Origin: Prunus persica
Taxonomy: Eukaryota; Streptophyta; Magnoliopsida; Rosales; Rosaceae
DNA: 64,000 nt
Assembly: GCF_000346465.2 (NCBI RefSeq)
Contig: NC_034010.1
Coordinates: 17,433,574-17,497,573, forward strand
Direction of reading: 5' to 3'
In this document: piece after piece, positions 1-12,195 of the stretch
How the letters are laid out: each line of letters begins with the position of its first letter
How positions within the stretch are numbered: the first letter of the stretch is position 1
Translations under genes and position numbers: made by a program
Notes under the pieces: generated by a model
What the model saw: only the letters and a program-made list of their open reading frames with translations
The model's database searches: none
What the model was told of the DNA's origin: nothing

Positions 1-240
1 AGAAAACAATAGCTAATAGGGTACGGAGATATGTTTATGGTGTAAACTGGGTGGCTGGAGCCTTATGTAAAAGAGAGAGAGGTAGGAGGCGGCTAGGGTT
101 TGTGAGGAATTTTTTCTGCAGAGTTTCAGTAGTAATTCAGACGTACCTCAACCCTTGTGTGTGGCCATCCTTTTATACTGGTCTCGGAGACTAGGGTTTC
201 AGAGGAATAATTGCGTAGATGAAAAGGAATTATTCCTCCT
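1..240 (-). repeat. LTR-like sequence, unclassified
   Basis: On the minus strand this stretch has a TATA-like AGTATAAAAGG motif near 175 and a downstream leader-like sequence, and it abuts the truncated copia gag that begins near 241. It does not resemble the LTR remnant at 7289-7510, so it is probably a different LTR or leader truncated at the window edge. No coding potential was seen. Confidence 0.3.
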
Positions 241-752
241 CGATTTGGAATTGATCTGATTAATTAGGGACTACCTTGCTCAGATGCATATGATGCAACT
301 TGGTTGCCCTTTGAGAGACTACCTTGCTCAGCCTCTAATGTCGCCGCTCTCTTGCGGCATTAATCGAATGAGTGATCTTTCCAACCACAAATGGTGCATT
401 TGAGATGAGCATGGCAATTGTTGCTGCTGTGATTCGTCTTGTTTCACTTTGCACACCGAAGGCCCCTCTCTTCTGATTCAGACTCACGACTTGGGTTCTT
501 TACAGCAAATATGGCTGCTTCTGGTTGGGTAGAAGTTTTCCCATTAGAAATCTATGCATGCCTTTCATGTCGAAGGACCAGTGAATACGCTTTGTTTACT
601 TTGGGTAATGGTTCCAATAAGAGTGTGTTACTACGAACAGTGGCATATGAGTCGTTTAGACATATGAGAAATTTCATTGTTTTCTGAATCTCTATGTATG
701 AAGCAATCTCCTTGGTTGTTCCGCAGCTGCACGCCGGAATTGAGCACGACAC
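241..752 (-). pseudogene. Old Ty1/copia gag, C-terminal half (split by younger copia)
   Basis: Minus-strand translation gives the gag of a plant copia element: a region ending in KAYSLVLRHERHA, then a zinc knuckle of the CX2CX4HX4C type near 395-430, broken by a stop (TAA) inside the knuckle. Another stop lies near 265, after which the homology ends. This half continues exactly from the gag at 6721-7223; the two are separated only by the element at 753-6720 and its GACAC duplication. Protease, integrase and reverse transcriptase of this old element are absent, so it was truncated or non-autonomous. The copy is clearly non-functional. Confidence 0.8.
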
Positions 753-1182
753 TGTAAGTCTTTACTAAACTTTTATACAATAATACTAACCTTGTTCAGC
801 CATTGTAGCAGTAGAGTATCTTGATTTCGTCTAGAGAGTCTTCTACCCTATGCAGCACTTTAGTTTCTCTTTCTCTTAGATAGGGTGAGATCTGATTTGA
901 GAGGGTGTTTGCTGCAAGGGGAGGGACCTCTATTTATATGTGCATCACTCATAAAGCTTTGCCTATCAAGAAGCGTTTGAGTGTCCTTTTTGCATTAGAA
1001 TAGGTTTGTTTCAATCCATGTTATATTAGGAATCCTGATAATACTTGTGTTTAACTTTAATAAGCTTTGTACAAGTATTATCTCATAAGGATTGAGTTCT
1101 ATTTCCTGATCAAACCAAAACTCGAATCCTCTTGGGATTAGAAGATCATCTTTTATGGGCTGAGACAATAAATCGTCTTACA
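753..1182 (-). repeat. Copia 3' LTR (left in window)
   Basis: This is a 430-bp LTR with TG...CA ends. It is the 3' LTR with respect to the minus-strand coding direction and is nearly identical to 6291-6720. Confidence 0.95.
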
Positions 1183-1193
1183 TTCTCCCACTT
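1183..1193 (-). other. Polypurine tract of the copia element
   Basis: On the minus strand the bases AAGTGGGAGAA directly precede the 3' LTR, the place and composition expected for the plus-strand primer of reverse transcription. Confidence 0.75.
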
Positions 1194-1720
1194 GATCGAT
1201 TAATCCCAAAGTTTTGTGTTGATCACTTAAGGCCTTTGTGAAATATAACTCAAACTGATTCCATCAAGCAATTGTCAACTTTAAAGAATGAAAAGGAACC
1301 ATTAAGACTTCACTGGATATCTAATGCTCCAGGGTCTTTATAATTACATTAATCATTCTTTAAAACCACATAAGCTTCCATCAAGATTAAACAGAAAAAT
1401 AAACATGTTCTACTGGAAAGCTTTATGAACATGTTCATTCAATGTCCCTTTAATTTGACTACTAAGGTCTTATCACTTTTAAATGATATCCTGTCATGAA
1501 TGAAAACCATATGCAGATATCTTTAGCTAGCTTTCTGCTTAATTCATTCAAGTATTTATAAGCATATACATATATAACATTTAAGCATGTAAACTGTTTT
1601 AATGAGAAAACTTTATTTTTTTGAATCACAAAATAAAATAAACATCCATCGAAACCATAACCAACTGTGAATTAAAGCTATAACAGAAAACTACTCAAAA
1701 CTTAAAAGGTTCCCACTGAT

Positions 1721-4700
1721 TTAAGCATTCAAATCATTCCTTAATCCCATGCTCATAACATGCCTGTGAAACACTGCATTTGGGATTCCTTTTGTGAGAG
1801 GGTCTGCAATCATTCTGTCTGTACTGATATGACTTATATTAGTATAGCCTTGAGCAATTTTCTCCTTTACTATTATGAACTTGACATCCAACAGTCTCGA
1901 ACCCTTTGTTCTTTTGTTTCCTTTTGCAAACAAAACTGCTGCACTATTGTCATTCCATATTTGAATTGGTCTGTGTATTGATTCAACCACATTCAAGCTG
2001 ATGATGAAATTTCTTAACCATATGGCTTGAGAGGTAGCTTCATAGCATGCTAGAAACTCAGCAAACATAGTTGAACCTGCTGTCAGAGGTTGTTTTACAC
2101 TTCTCCACGACACTGCACCTTCGCCAAACATAAACACAAAACCTGATGTAGATTTTAAGGAGTCTTGACATCCTGCAAAATCAGCATCTGCATAACCTTG
2201 TAATTCCAATGTATCACTTCTTTTGAATGTCAGCTTGTAATCTTTTGTCCTTTGCAAATATCTTAACACTCTTTTCCCTGCAATCCAGTGAGCTTGTCCA
2301 GGATTAGATTGAAATCTTCCTAGCACACTGACTGCAAAGGCCAAGTCAGGTCTGGTACAAACCTGCGCATACATTAAGCTTCCAACTAGTGAAGCATATG
2401 GTTTATCAACCATTTCCAGCTTTTCTTGCTCAGTCTTAGGTGCTTGTTCAGTGCTCAGTTTATCCCCTTTTGAGATAGGAATGTCACTTCCTGTGCAGTT
2501 TTGCATATTGAATCTCTTGAGCACCTTTTCTATGTATGATTTTTGTGATAGTCCAAGTACCCCATTCTTTCGATCTCTGCTTATATCTATGCCTAAAACA
2601 TATGATGCCTCAGCTAGATCAGTCATTTCAAAATTCTTAGATAGGAAATTCTTGCAGTCATGTAGCATAGTGAGGTTTGTGCATGCTAGTAGAATGTCAT
2701 CCACATACAGAACTAGTATAATGAAATGTCTCCCACTCATCTTCATGTATATGCATTCATCTAAACATTCTCAACAAAACCAAAATCTTTCACTACCTTA
2801 TTGAACTTTAGGTACCACTGTCTAGAGGCTTGTTTTAATCCATAGATTGATTTGCATAGCTTGCAGACCAAACTTTTTCCCCCTTCTTGAACAAAACCTT
2901 CAGGTTGTACCATGTATATGTCTTCTTCCAAATCTCCATTTAGAAAAGCTGTTTTGACATCCATCTGGTGTAAGTGGAGGTCAAAATGTGCTACAAGGGC
3001 CATAATAACCCTTAATGAATCTTTGGTTGAGACTGGTGAAAAAGTCTCATTAAAATCTATTCCTTCTTTCTGTGTGAATCCCTTTGCAACCAACCTTGCC
3101 TTATACCTGTCTATCTGTCCTTTTGAGTCCAATTTTGTTTTATATACCCACTTACAACCAATTGGCTTGCAACCCTGGGGTAAAGTTACAAGCTTCCAGA
3201 CTCCATTTTTCTCCATTGAATTCAGTTCTGATTTCATTGCTGCAAACCAGTTTTCTCTCTTTTCACTTGTCATGGCCTGTTTAAAGGATGCAGGATCTTC
3301 TAAGATATTCACATCATGTTCTGCTCCCTGCAAGTACACAAAATAATCATCTCCTAAAGCAGGTTTTCTTTGCCTTTGTGATCTTCTTAGTTCCACGTTG
3401 GGTTCTAGATTTTCTACTTCAGGTGCTTGAGCCATGACTTGGTTTTCTGCTGGCAGTGCTTGATCGTCATTTAATTCCATTGGTTCTGCAGTTTCAAGTC
3501 CATTTGTATTGATCTCCTCAATGTGTCCCAGTTGAGTATTGCTTGAATCAATTTGAGGTAGTCTGACAATATCTTCATTCGAAATCTGTGGCATGTCATG
3601 GTTCAAGGTTATTTCTTCAAAACTGAAACTTTCCTCCTCATCTCTTTCTTGGTCAGTTTCTATAAAGACTGCTCTTGAGGTTTCTATGAATCTGGTAGTG
3701 TGTTTGGGGCAATAAAATCCATATCCCTTTGTTCTTTCAGGATAGCCAACAAAATAACCACTTATGGTTTTTGGATCCAACTTCTTTTCTACAGGATTGT
3801 AAGGTTTTGCTTCTGCTTTACAACCCCATACTCGCAGATGTTTAATGCTAGGCTTCCTTCCATTCCACACTTCATAGGGGATTCTATTTATGCTTTTGGT
3901 TGGAGTTCTATTTAGAATGTAATTTGCTGTTTTTAAGGCTTCTCCCCAAAGAAAAATTGGTAAAGTTGTACAGCTCATCATGCTTCTTATCATGTCTTTC
4001 AAGGTCCTATTTCTTCTTTCTGAAATTCCATTTTGCTGAGGTGTACCTGGGTTGGTATACTGAGCTATGATTCCTTCTTCTTGAAGAAATTTAGCAAAAG
4101 GTCCAGGATTTCTTCCAGTCTCATCAAACCTTCCATAGTACTCTCCTCCTCTATCCAATCGAACCACCTTTATTTTCAAGTTCAACTGGTTTTCTACTTC
4201 AGCCTTATAAATTTTGAACTTGTCCAATGCGCTGGATTTCTCTTTAATAAGATAGATATATCCATATCTTGAAAAATCATCTGTAAAGGTTATAAAGTAG
4301 TTAAACCCTTCATGAGTTGGATTTGGAAAAGGTCCACATATGTCTGTGTGAATGAGCTCTAATAAACCTTTGCTCCCCAATGCCCCTTTCTTTCTTAAGT
4401 TGGTTGATTTCCCTTTGATACATGGAATGCAAACTTCATCTATGTTTTCGTGATTCAATGGTGGTAAGATAGATTCTTTGCACAGTTGTGTTATCCTTTC
4501 TTTTGAAACATGTCCAAGTCTCTTATGCCATAATTTGAAGGAAATCTCATTGGTTTTAGTTTGCACAATGTTTATTTCCATTTCAGTTCTTTTACAGTTT
4601 AACCGAAACATTCCATCAATGAGACTTGCTTTGCCAACTAAATCTTTATTTCTGAAAATAGAACAACCAGTTCCATCAAAATTCAAACTGAACTTTGATT

Positions 4701-5790
4701 TTACAAGTCTAGTAACTGAAATCAAACTCTTCTTCATAGAAGGAACATAAACTACTTCATCTAATTCCAAAACAAAACCAAATTCTAGCTTGATTCTAAC
4801 TGTCCCTATGTAATTAACTTGGACTTCTTCTCCATTTCCCACGAACACCTTCACTTCATCCTTGCTTGGCAGCCTCTTGCTTGTAAACTCCTGCAAGGAA
4901 TTAGCCACATGAATAGAAGCACCACTATCTAACCACCATGAATCACACGAGAAATTAACCAAATTAGATTCAAAACAGACCAAAATCAGATTGTTATTAC
5001 CTTTTCCCTTCTTCTTTTCCAGCCACCTTTTGTATTTCCTGCAGTCTCTTTTCATATGCCCAGCTTTCTTGCAAAAGAAACAACCCAATCCAGTTGTAGG
5101 TTTTAAAGCCTTTTCTGTAATGCTCTCTTTTTCTTTCCCAGTTGCAGTCTTATACTTATTTTCCTTGTTCTGTTTAGTCTGAACCATGTTGACCATTTTG
5201 GCTCCCCTTTCTCTTATGATGTTGTGCTCTTGTTGGACAGAAATAGTAATAAGATCATTCAAAGTCCAGTTCTCCTTCTGAGCAATATAGGTTTCCTTGA
5301 GAGATTTAAATTCTTTAGGCAATGAATTTAGTGCAAAATGGACCATCATATCTTCATCTACTGTCATATCCAATTCCTGTAATTTTGTCCCTAAGTCAAT
5401 CAAGTTCATGATATGAGCTCTCACACAACCTTGCCCATCATATTTCATATCAATCAATTGATTCAGCAAGGTACTCTTGACAGCTTTTTCAAATTCCTTA
5501 AACCTCTGTGCAATTGCCTCATAGTATTGCTGTGCATTCTTAGATTTAGGAATACTTCCTTTCACTGATGAAGACATAGCCCTTTGCATGATTAACATAG
5601 CCATCTTGTTTGCCTTTTCCCATTTGGCAAACTTAGTCTTAGTTTCTGCAGAAGCATCTGCAGCTGGTTCTTGAGGAGGTTTCTCTTTGAGCACAAAATC
5701 GTAATCCAGAAAGCCTAGAGATATTTCCAGATCCTGTTTCCACTTGCCATAATTTGATCCAGTCAAGGTTTCGATGGAGTTGTGATTCAC
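1721..5790 (-). pseudogene. Copia gag-pol polyprotein with one frameshift
   Basis: This is the polyprotein of the 753-6720 element, read from 5790 down. The first 1009 codons hold the gag, a CCHC zinc knuckle (CFFCKKAGHMKRDC, about residue 237), an aspartic protease with the DSG triad (WWLDSGASIHVANS, about residue 285), the GAG-pre-integrase region, the integrase core and the start of reverse transcriptase up to YGLKQASRQWY. A stop at 2761-2763 ends this frame. The rest of the protein (341 residues from 2746) resumes one frame over and carries the RT motif LYVDDILLA and the RNase H domain through the normal end at 1721. The break looks like the loss of one base near 2758-2763. All expected copia domains are present in protease-integrase-RT-RNase H order. 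This copy cannot make full RT unless the shift is a sequencing error or is bypassed. Confidence 0.93.
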
Positions 5791-6276
5791 TGTAAAATTT
5801 GCAGTACAAATTAAATAAAACTGTCCCTAAATCTTTACTTAAACATGTCAACTTATACCTGTGGGTTTAAGTTTAACGTGTTCCAAAACCCTAAACGGTT
5901 AACTGTACAGGCTTCCTGCGCAAGTAACTCACATCTGTGGATGTAAAGATACTTACAAGCCAGTGCAACTAACTGTCTAGATTGTTCCATCAGTGGCGAT
6001 CAATCTGTACAATTTCCATCTGTGGATGGAGAATCATATAGAAGGCTACAAACACTGATGCAATTTTCTGACCAAACTGTCAAATTCAAGAACTCCTACA
6101 CAGCCTGAGCAGCTGTGGCTTACTCACTCTGCATAGCAGTTTTCAAATTATTGGTCAAAACTTTATGAGCAGAGATAACCTTATGCTCTTAACAGTTAAG
6201 ATTTTTAAAACAAGGAAAAACTGCATACTTTTATAGCTTATGATCAAATGGTTAGATTGAAGGACAAAAGCCTAGA

Positions 6277-6288
6277 GCTCTGATACCA
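6277..6288 (-). other. Copia primer binding site (tRNA-Met type)
   Basis: On the minus strand TGGTATCAGAGC lies two bases inside the 5' LTR. This is the standard plant copia primer site, complementary to the 3' end of initiator tRNA-Met. Confidence 0.9.
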
Positions 6289-6290
6289 CA

Positions 6291-6720
6291 TGTAAGTCTT
6301 TACTAAACGTTTATACAATAATACTAACCTTGTTCAGCCATTGTAGCAGTAGAGTATCTTGATTTCGTCTAGAGAGTCTTCTACCCTATGCAGCACTTTA
6401 GTTTCTCTTTCTCTTAGATAGGGTGAGATCTGATTTGAGAGGGTGTTTGCTGCAAGGGGAGGGACCTCTATTTATATGTGCATCACTCATAAAGCTTTGC
6501 CTATCAAGAAGCGTTTGAGTGTCCTTTTTGCATTAGAATAGGTTTGTTTCAATCCATGTTATATTAGGAATCCTGATAATACTTGTGTTTAACTTTAATA
6601 AGCTTTGTACAAGTATTATCTCATAAGGATTGAGTTCTATTTCCTGATCAAACCAAAACTCGAATCCTCTTGGGATTAGAAGATCATCTTTTATGGGCTG
6701 AGACAATAAATCGTCTTACA
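6291..6720 (-). repeat. Copia 5' LTR (right in window)
   Basis: This 430-bp repeat is nearly identical to 753-1182. It is the promoter-bearing LTR for the minus-strand element and borders the GACAC duplication at 6721-6725. Confidence 0.95.
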
Positions 6721-7223
6721 GACACGTCTTGTTCATCCTAAAGGCTCTTAAGTTTAGTAAAATAGGAACTCACAGTCATGCTGCTTTGTACACAATCATG
6801 GATTTCATTCTCGATATGGAAAAGCTGAACGGTATTCTCATGAGAAAATCACTCTTGGAGATCAAGCCACATCTGGCTCGCGTCTTTTGTAGTGAATGAC
6901 GCTGCCAGCAATTTCCTTCGACATCGACCCCAATAGCCATGTATTGACTAAATTGTTGCAGCGCTTCCATTGCCGTAATTCATCAGGTTTATCCCCACTT
7001 TCTTTGATTAACCCATCAACGAAGTCAATCTTGTTCTTGACTGTTAAGGCCATGCTCATGGACTGAACCCATGTGCTGTAGTTATCTTCTACCAAAGGCT
7101 GCAGGACTAGGATTACTCCGGGTTGGTCCGCATGATGAAGGTAGAGCGGGTGGTTGGGGTTTTCCTATTTTGGCTTTGAAGGCATGCCTGTGTCGGTTGA
7201 CTTCTTTTCGGTGTTGTCACCCA
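6721..7223 (-). pseudogene. Old Ty1/copia gag, N-terminal half
   Basis: Translation down from an ATG at 7223 reads as a copia gag N-terminus: a short leader, then HHADQPGVILVLQPL, DNYSTWVQSM, a conserved helical region around 6870-7090, then a region with FSHENTVQLFHIENEI. It carries a TAG stop about 20 codons in and another TAG near 6745, where a Trp codon would be expected. Both fit C-to-T type decay. The frame continues at 752-241 beyond the younger insertion. The family role is the capsid-like gag; this copy is dead. Confidence 0.8.
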
Positions 7224-7276
7224 TGGCTATGCTGCTAGGGTGATGTTTGTGTTTGGTTAGGTTGATTCAGATCGTT

Positions 7277-7288
7277 GCTCTAATACCA
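7277..7288 (-). other. Degenerate primer binding site of the old copia
   Basis: On the minus strand TGGTATTAGAGC matches the tRNA-Met primer site with one change. It lies about 55 bp upstream of the old gag start, where a PBS belongs. Confidence 0.6.
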
Positions 7289-7510
7289 TCAAGAGAAACC
7301 AAATGTGGAAGATTTGATTTCATTGTATATTCACAGAAAAAGAGTTACAGCTTTATAATAGAATTGTACATGACATTCCTATTCTATTTCCTACAATTAC
7401 GACTAACCAAATACAAAACAAGGAAACAAATAACTAAGAATCAATTTACAATATTGACTGCTTATTTTGTGCGATCTTCTTTAACAAAGAGAGAAGAGTA
7501 TAGAACTTGA
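7289..7510 (-). repeat. Probable 5' LTR remnant of the old copia
   Basis: This stretch directly follows the degenerate primer site and has LTR-like composition. The outer end is not clear and no partner LTR is visible in the window, so its limits are approximate. Confidence 0.4.
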
Positions 7511-7704
7511 AGCAAGGAGGAGGGAAAAAAAAAAAAAAAAACAGCTTTGGATGTTAGCTATCCCCGTTAGTTGGGTGTTAGGATTTTTTTTTTCTTTTTT
7601 AATTAGCAGTAAATTGGATTTTTATTTTAGGATGATGTTTCAACTTTTAAATCCCTTATATTAAACTTTAATGAGGTGCTCAATTTTTTTAATATCTCAA
7701 TAGG

Positions 7705-8025
7705 GGTCTATATTTTGGTTTAAATCTTGCTGTTGTGAAAGGTGTCACTAATCTTGCTATTGAAATGGATGCTGCTGTTGTTGTCTCACTTGTTCAACAA
7801 ATCAATTCATTACAATGCCATCCTCTTGCTGCTTTGGTGCATAGTTGTTGTGATCTTATGTGACAAATTAAAAATTGTCACTTTGTCCACATTTACAGGG
7901 AAAAAAATTGTGTTGCGGATTATTTGACAAATTGGAGTTATAATCTGGACCTGGGAATTTGCTTCTTTGATGAGGGCTGATTTTTTGGGGGTTTCCCCCC
8001 TATTTCACCCAAAAAAAAAAAAAAA
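7705..8025 (+). pseudogene. LINE-type RNase H (RVT_3-like) remnant with poly(A)
   Basis: Plus-strand translation from 7705 reads as the C-terminal RNase H-like domain of plant non-LTR reverse transcriptases: E-M-D-A-A-V-V (normally E-S-D-S), QQINS, HPLAALVHSCCDLM, CHFVHIYREKN, ADYLTNW. One in-frame TGA stop lies near 7861. A run of 15 A at 8011-8025 follows shortly after the coding remnant, as at a LINE 3' end. It is a 5'-truncated, decayed copy. A stray host gene carrying the same RNase H domain is possible but less likely. Confidence 0.65.
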
Positions 8026-8657
8026 GAATCTAAATTTGAAGAATAGGAAAAGTATATGCCTTCACACCACAATCCCAATCCCAAAATTTTCACGTCTTCT
8101 TCCTGTCTCATTCAAAAGAAAAAAGATCAGTGGAAGGAAAAGCTACAACACATTATAAGTGAAGGCGACATTGTCAGCAACCAAAATCTCACCATTTACG
8201 CTTTGATCAAGAGTAAATTTAAAATTAACCAATGTCTCATGCATATGCTCGGTGATCGCAGTGTTCAAAATTGTTTGACACTAGCTCCACATAATAGCAT
8301 TCATTCCAAATTTATGCAAGTTTATAAATTGATTCTCTCTGTATCAAATATTTCTTTGAAGAAAAATAGTCTGGTGTAATACTTGGTTATAGAAGGAAAC
8401 ATTTATGGACTCTTTTGGTAAGTAGCAGCATGAATAATGAACTAGCAAGCCTCACATTTTTCAGGGTAAATCAAGTCAAGTCTGCTGGACAAGGCATTGA
8501 CTATACATTATTGATTTTTTTTTTTCAAACATACGGAAGCCTTCATCTCATTTCTGCACACCTCTGGAACTCCCAGATTGATATAAGGAAATAATGTTTG
8601 TTACATGCTCTGGAGCATATATAGACAGTATGCTTTTATTCAAATGTTCTACTCAGC
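8026..8657. other. Spacer, no gene recognised
   Basis: An open stretch of 107 codons (8056-8379, plus) resembles no family I know and has no visible splice partners. The rest is the 3' flank of the receptor kinase that ends at 8658. Confidence 0.5.
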
Positions 8658-11642
8658 TCAAAGTTTGTTTCGTATCCGACACATCTCTGCCAGAGCATCA
8701 CGAATGTCCAATCGTTCTCTTGGCAACTCTGCAGAACAAGCAACACCAACTTCTAAAATGGCGATCAAGCTTTCTTGAATATTGATGAAAGCCCTTGTTC
8801 TATCTCCATTAAGACTATTGGATGTGCTAATGATCCCTTCCCCTCTTTCTTGAACCAGAACAGGATCCACAATCTGTTCAACCTGATAAGGCAAAGCAGT
8901 CTTGACAAAATTATGAAGATTTACACTTCCTTGAAATATCTTTTCTGTTGGCCTTTTTCCCGTAAACAATTCCAATAGTAGAATGCCATAACTATACACA
9001 TCACCTTGTGTCCAGACTTCATTTCCCATACCGTACTCTGCATTTACACAATCTAAAACGTCAGATAAATTCTAAGTGCTCAAAACAGAATATTCATGTT
9101 TCAAACAATTAAGTTAAACGACTCATGAGAGACTTGGGAAATCATTAATTACAGAGTATTCACCTGGAGGAGTGTAACCAATTGTTCCTTTTACTCCAAG
9201 GGAACTTGACTGATTACCAGAACAGCTATCAGGAAGTTTCAGGAGGAATCTTGCCAACCCAAAGTCGCCAACATGTCCAATCATATCATCATTGAGAAGA
9301 ACATTGCTTGGCTTGAGGTCACAGTGAACTATTGGCGTTTCACATTGATGATGTAGATAATCCAATGCCATAGCGACATCGATAGCAATGTTCAACCTCT
9401 GAGAAAATTTTAGACTCCTCGGGCTTTCATTTGTCTCACCAACTGTGGGAGCTGGATGCAACCACTCGTCTAAGCTCCCATTAACCATGTACTCATAAAT
9501 TAAGGCCTTGAAGTCATGACCATGATAATCAACACCAGAACAGGCAGAGAGTACCTTCACAAGATTACGGTGTCTAATGTTTTTCAAGGCCTCACACTCA
9601 GCTTTGAAACTTTTTGAAGCTCCAGGATGAACAAGGTTGAGTACCTTGACAGCAATTGTTGTTTCACCTTGGTCAAGTGATCCTCGGTACACGGATCCAA
9701 AACTGCCCGCACCAATCAAATTGGAAGAGGAGAATCCGTCGGTAGCCTTTAGAAGACTTTGGTAAGATAACCGTATAAATTTTTCTGAACCACTAGAGCT
9801 ATCATCCTTTATGTCCCTCCTTACACAACAATGGTACAAAAAAGTAAATGCAAAAGTTCCTCCAAGAAGAGCACAACCAATAGAGATTATGAATTTCAAG
9901 GTTAGGCTTAATCCTCCCTTTTTCGGTTGTTTGAATTTGCATTTTGGCAAATGAAACTCAAGTAGGCCCCCGCAAAGATTACCATTTCCTCTAACTGATG
10001 TGGCAGTTGCATTTGTAAAAACTCCTTTGGCTGGCACCATGCCCTCAAAATTATTATCCGACAGATTCAAAGATTGGAGAAGTTTAAAGCTCTCCAAGAA
10101 CTCTGGAATCTTTCCAGACAAGTTGTTGCGAGAAAGGTTTAATTCTTGAATACCTCTTAGAGAAGCCAAAGACAATGGAATTGTTTCTTGGAAGAAGTTT
10201 CCTTGCATGTGTAGTTTTTCTACTTTTATGCAGCTACCAAGACCTGATGGAATTTCACCAGAAAACATGTTTTCGGAAATATCTAAATACTCAAGATTTA
10301 TAAGTTTTCCTACTTCCTGAGGAAAGGGACCGGTGAAACGATTTCGAGATAAATCCAAAAATATATATGAAGATGATAGACCGATGATTTTTGAGGAAAT
10401 GATACCGCTGAGATTGTTTCTTGGAACAGACAAGATTTCCAAATTGTGACAGTCTGCTAAACTTAAAGGTATATTTCCTTGAAGGTTATTGTCATCCAAA
10501 TATAATTTAGTTAATCGACTTAAGTTTCCGAAAGAGGATGGAATTTCACCAGAAAGAGAGTTTATAGCTAAATCTAATTGATATAAGTTTTGAAGCTTGC
10601 CTAGAGCAGGAGGGATTTCACCAGAAAATTGGTTCATAGACAGAAATAGGCTCTCCAATTTAACTAAATTTCCAATCCCATTTGGGAGTCTTCCTACTAA
10701 TTTATTGTCACTTACGTAGAACCGTGCAAGAGAAGAAGACAAGTTTGCTGTGCATTCAGGTAAGACACCCCCAAAATTGTTCATATTAATGCCTAGGTGT
10801 TTTAAATTGGTGGCTCTAGTCAAATCACAGATAAAGCTCAAGTCATTAAGTCCCCCACTTCCTAGATTGTTAGAGGTTAGAGAAAATCTCTCAAGCTTAT
10901 GCAAATTTGCCAAAGATGGGACTTTACCATGTAGGCTGTTTCCTTGCATTCCTAGATGACCTAGACTTGAGGCATTCGATATTGATACTGGGATAGTTCC
11001 ACTAAATTGGTTAGAAGCAATATCAAAATACTGGAGACTTGGAGAAAAAATACCTAAGTCAGAGGGAAAAGTACCTTGGATTTCATTTAGTTGCAGAGAA
11101 AATCTTATGAGAGAAGACAGATTGAAGATGGAGGATGGAATCATACCAGACAGAGAATTGTCCGCGAATTGAATCTCTGTTAATTTTTTCAGCTGGCTGA
11201 AAATATCTGTAATGCTTCCAGTCAAATAATTAGAAGATGCAGAAAGCACCTCAAGAGTTGATAAGTTTCTGAGAGAGTATGGGACACTTCCGCTGAGGTT
11301 GTTGTAGCGAATTACAAGTATTCTTAGCTTTGACAAAGTGCCAAGCTCTTCAGGAATTCTTCCTACCAGCGAATTGTGACCGAGATCAATTTGGAGTAGT
11401 TGTGAGCAAGCTGACAAGTTGGAGGGAATTTCACCACCAAGTGAATTATTGTTCAATAGTAAATCTTGCAATCTGTGCAGACGGCCGATTTCTGGTGGGA
11501 TTTCATGGCTGAAGCTGTTGTTTTGGAGATTAAGGACTCTCAGAAAACTCAGATTCCCGACATGTGGTGATATGGATCCTGTAAGGTTCAAGGACTCCAG
11601 GTTCAGCCCCGTGATCCTCTGGTGACGACGACCACACGTGAC

Positions 11643-12195
11643 TGTTGTGCGGAAGCGTCAACCAACTGTGAGTGAAAAATAAACAACTACTGGCAGGAGA
11701 AAAAAATTGATTGAACAGAAAATTACAACAAGAAGAACACCAAGATTTATACTGGTTCGGCAATTGCCTACATCCAGTTTGGAGACGACGGAGTATTCCA
11801 CTATAATCAATGGGGATATACAATAGTGTTTACCACTCAATTTCCCAAAGACCCAAATACACCCAACCTCACACACTCACAAAGGAAGAGAAAACAATGA
11901 CACAAAGCAAAGAACAACTAGAGAGAATTTGTTTCTCTCTTTGGCAAAATGCCTTTCTTGCTATTTTTCTCTTCTACTCAACACTTGGTTGGATGCTTCA
12001 AATGAAACCATTTGCTTCCAATTTATAGCCAAAGGAAGTGGCTTCTCAAAGAAGCCAAAGGTTAGGCCAAAGGAAGTGGCTTCTCAAAGAAGCCAAAGGT
12101 TAGGCAAGTCAACAATAGCCTACCACCATTTGTGAAAGCTAATTAATGCATTCACATTGCAACTTTTGACTATTGGTTTGAGGCAATAATCAACA
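11643..12195 (-). mobile_element. Solo LTR inside receptor kinase A
   Basis: The insert starts TGTTGTGC and ends ATCAACA. It is flanked by GTGAC at 11638-11642 and 12196-12200. On the minus strand it has a CTATAAATTGG TATA-like box near 12020 and a GAACCAGTATAAATC motif near 11755 typical of copia LTRs. No primer site or coding region is present, so it is a solo LTR or a minimal element in the same orientation as the host gene. Confidence 0.9.
12029..12104. repeat. 38-bp tandem duplication within the solo LTR
   Basis: Two exact 38-bp copies (12029-12066 and 12067-12104), starting CCAAAGGAAGTGG, lie side by side near the promoter part of the LTR. Confidence 0.9.

Larger units (their letters stand above)
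753..6720 (-). mobile_element. Full-length Ty1/copia LTR retrotransposon, very young
   Basis: Two 430-bp direct repeats (753-1182 and 6291-6720) start TGTAAG and end CTTACA, and they flank a minus-strand gag-pol. The five bases GACAC occur immediately outside both ends (748-752 and 6721-6725), the expected copia target-site duplication. By eye the two LTRs differ at one base only (T at about 771 against G at 6309). A primer binding site matching the tRNA-Met 3' end lies at 6277-6288, and a purine tract lies next to the other LTR. The element is inserted in an older copia gag. Its only visible coding defect is one frameshift in reverse transcriptase. Confidence 0.97.

Noticed and set aside
439..687. 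82-residue plus-strand frame near the left edge
   Set aside because: It is the antisense shadow of the old copia gag.
8056..8379. 107-codon open frame downstream of kinase A
   Set aside because: No recognisable domain, no splice support and composition like the surrounding spacer.
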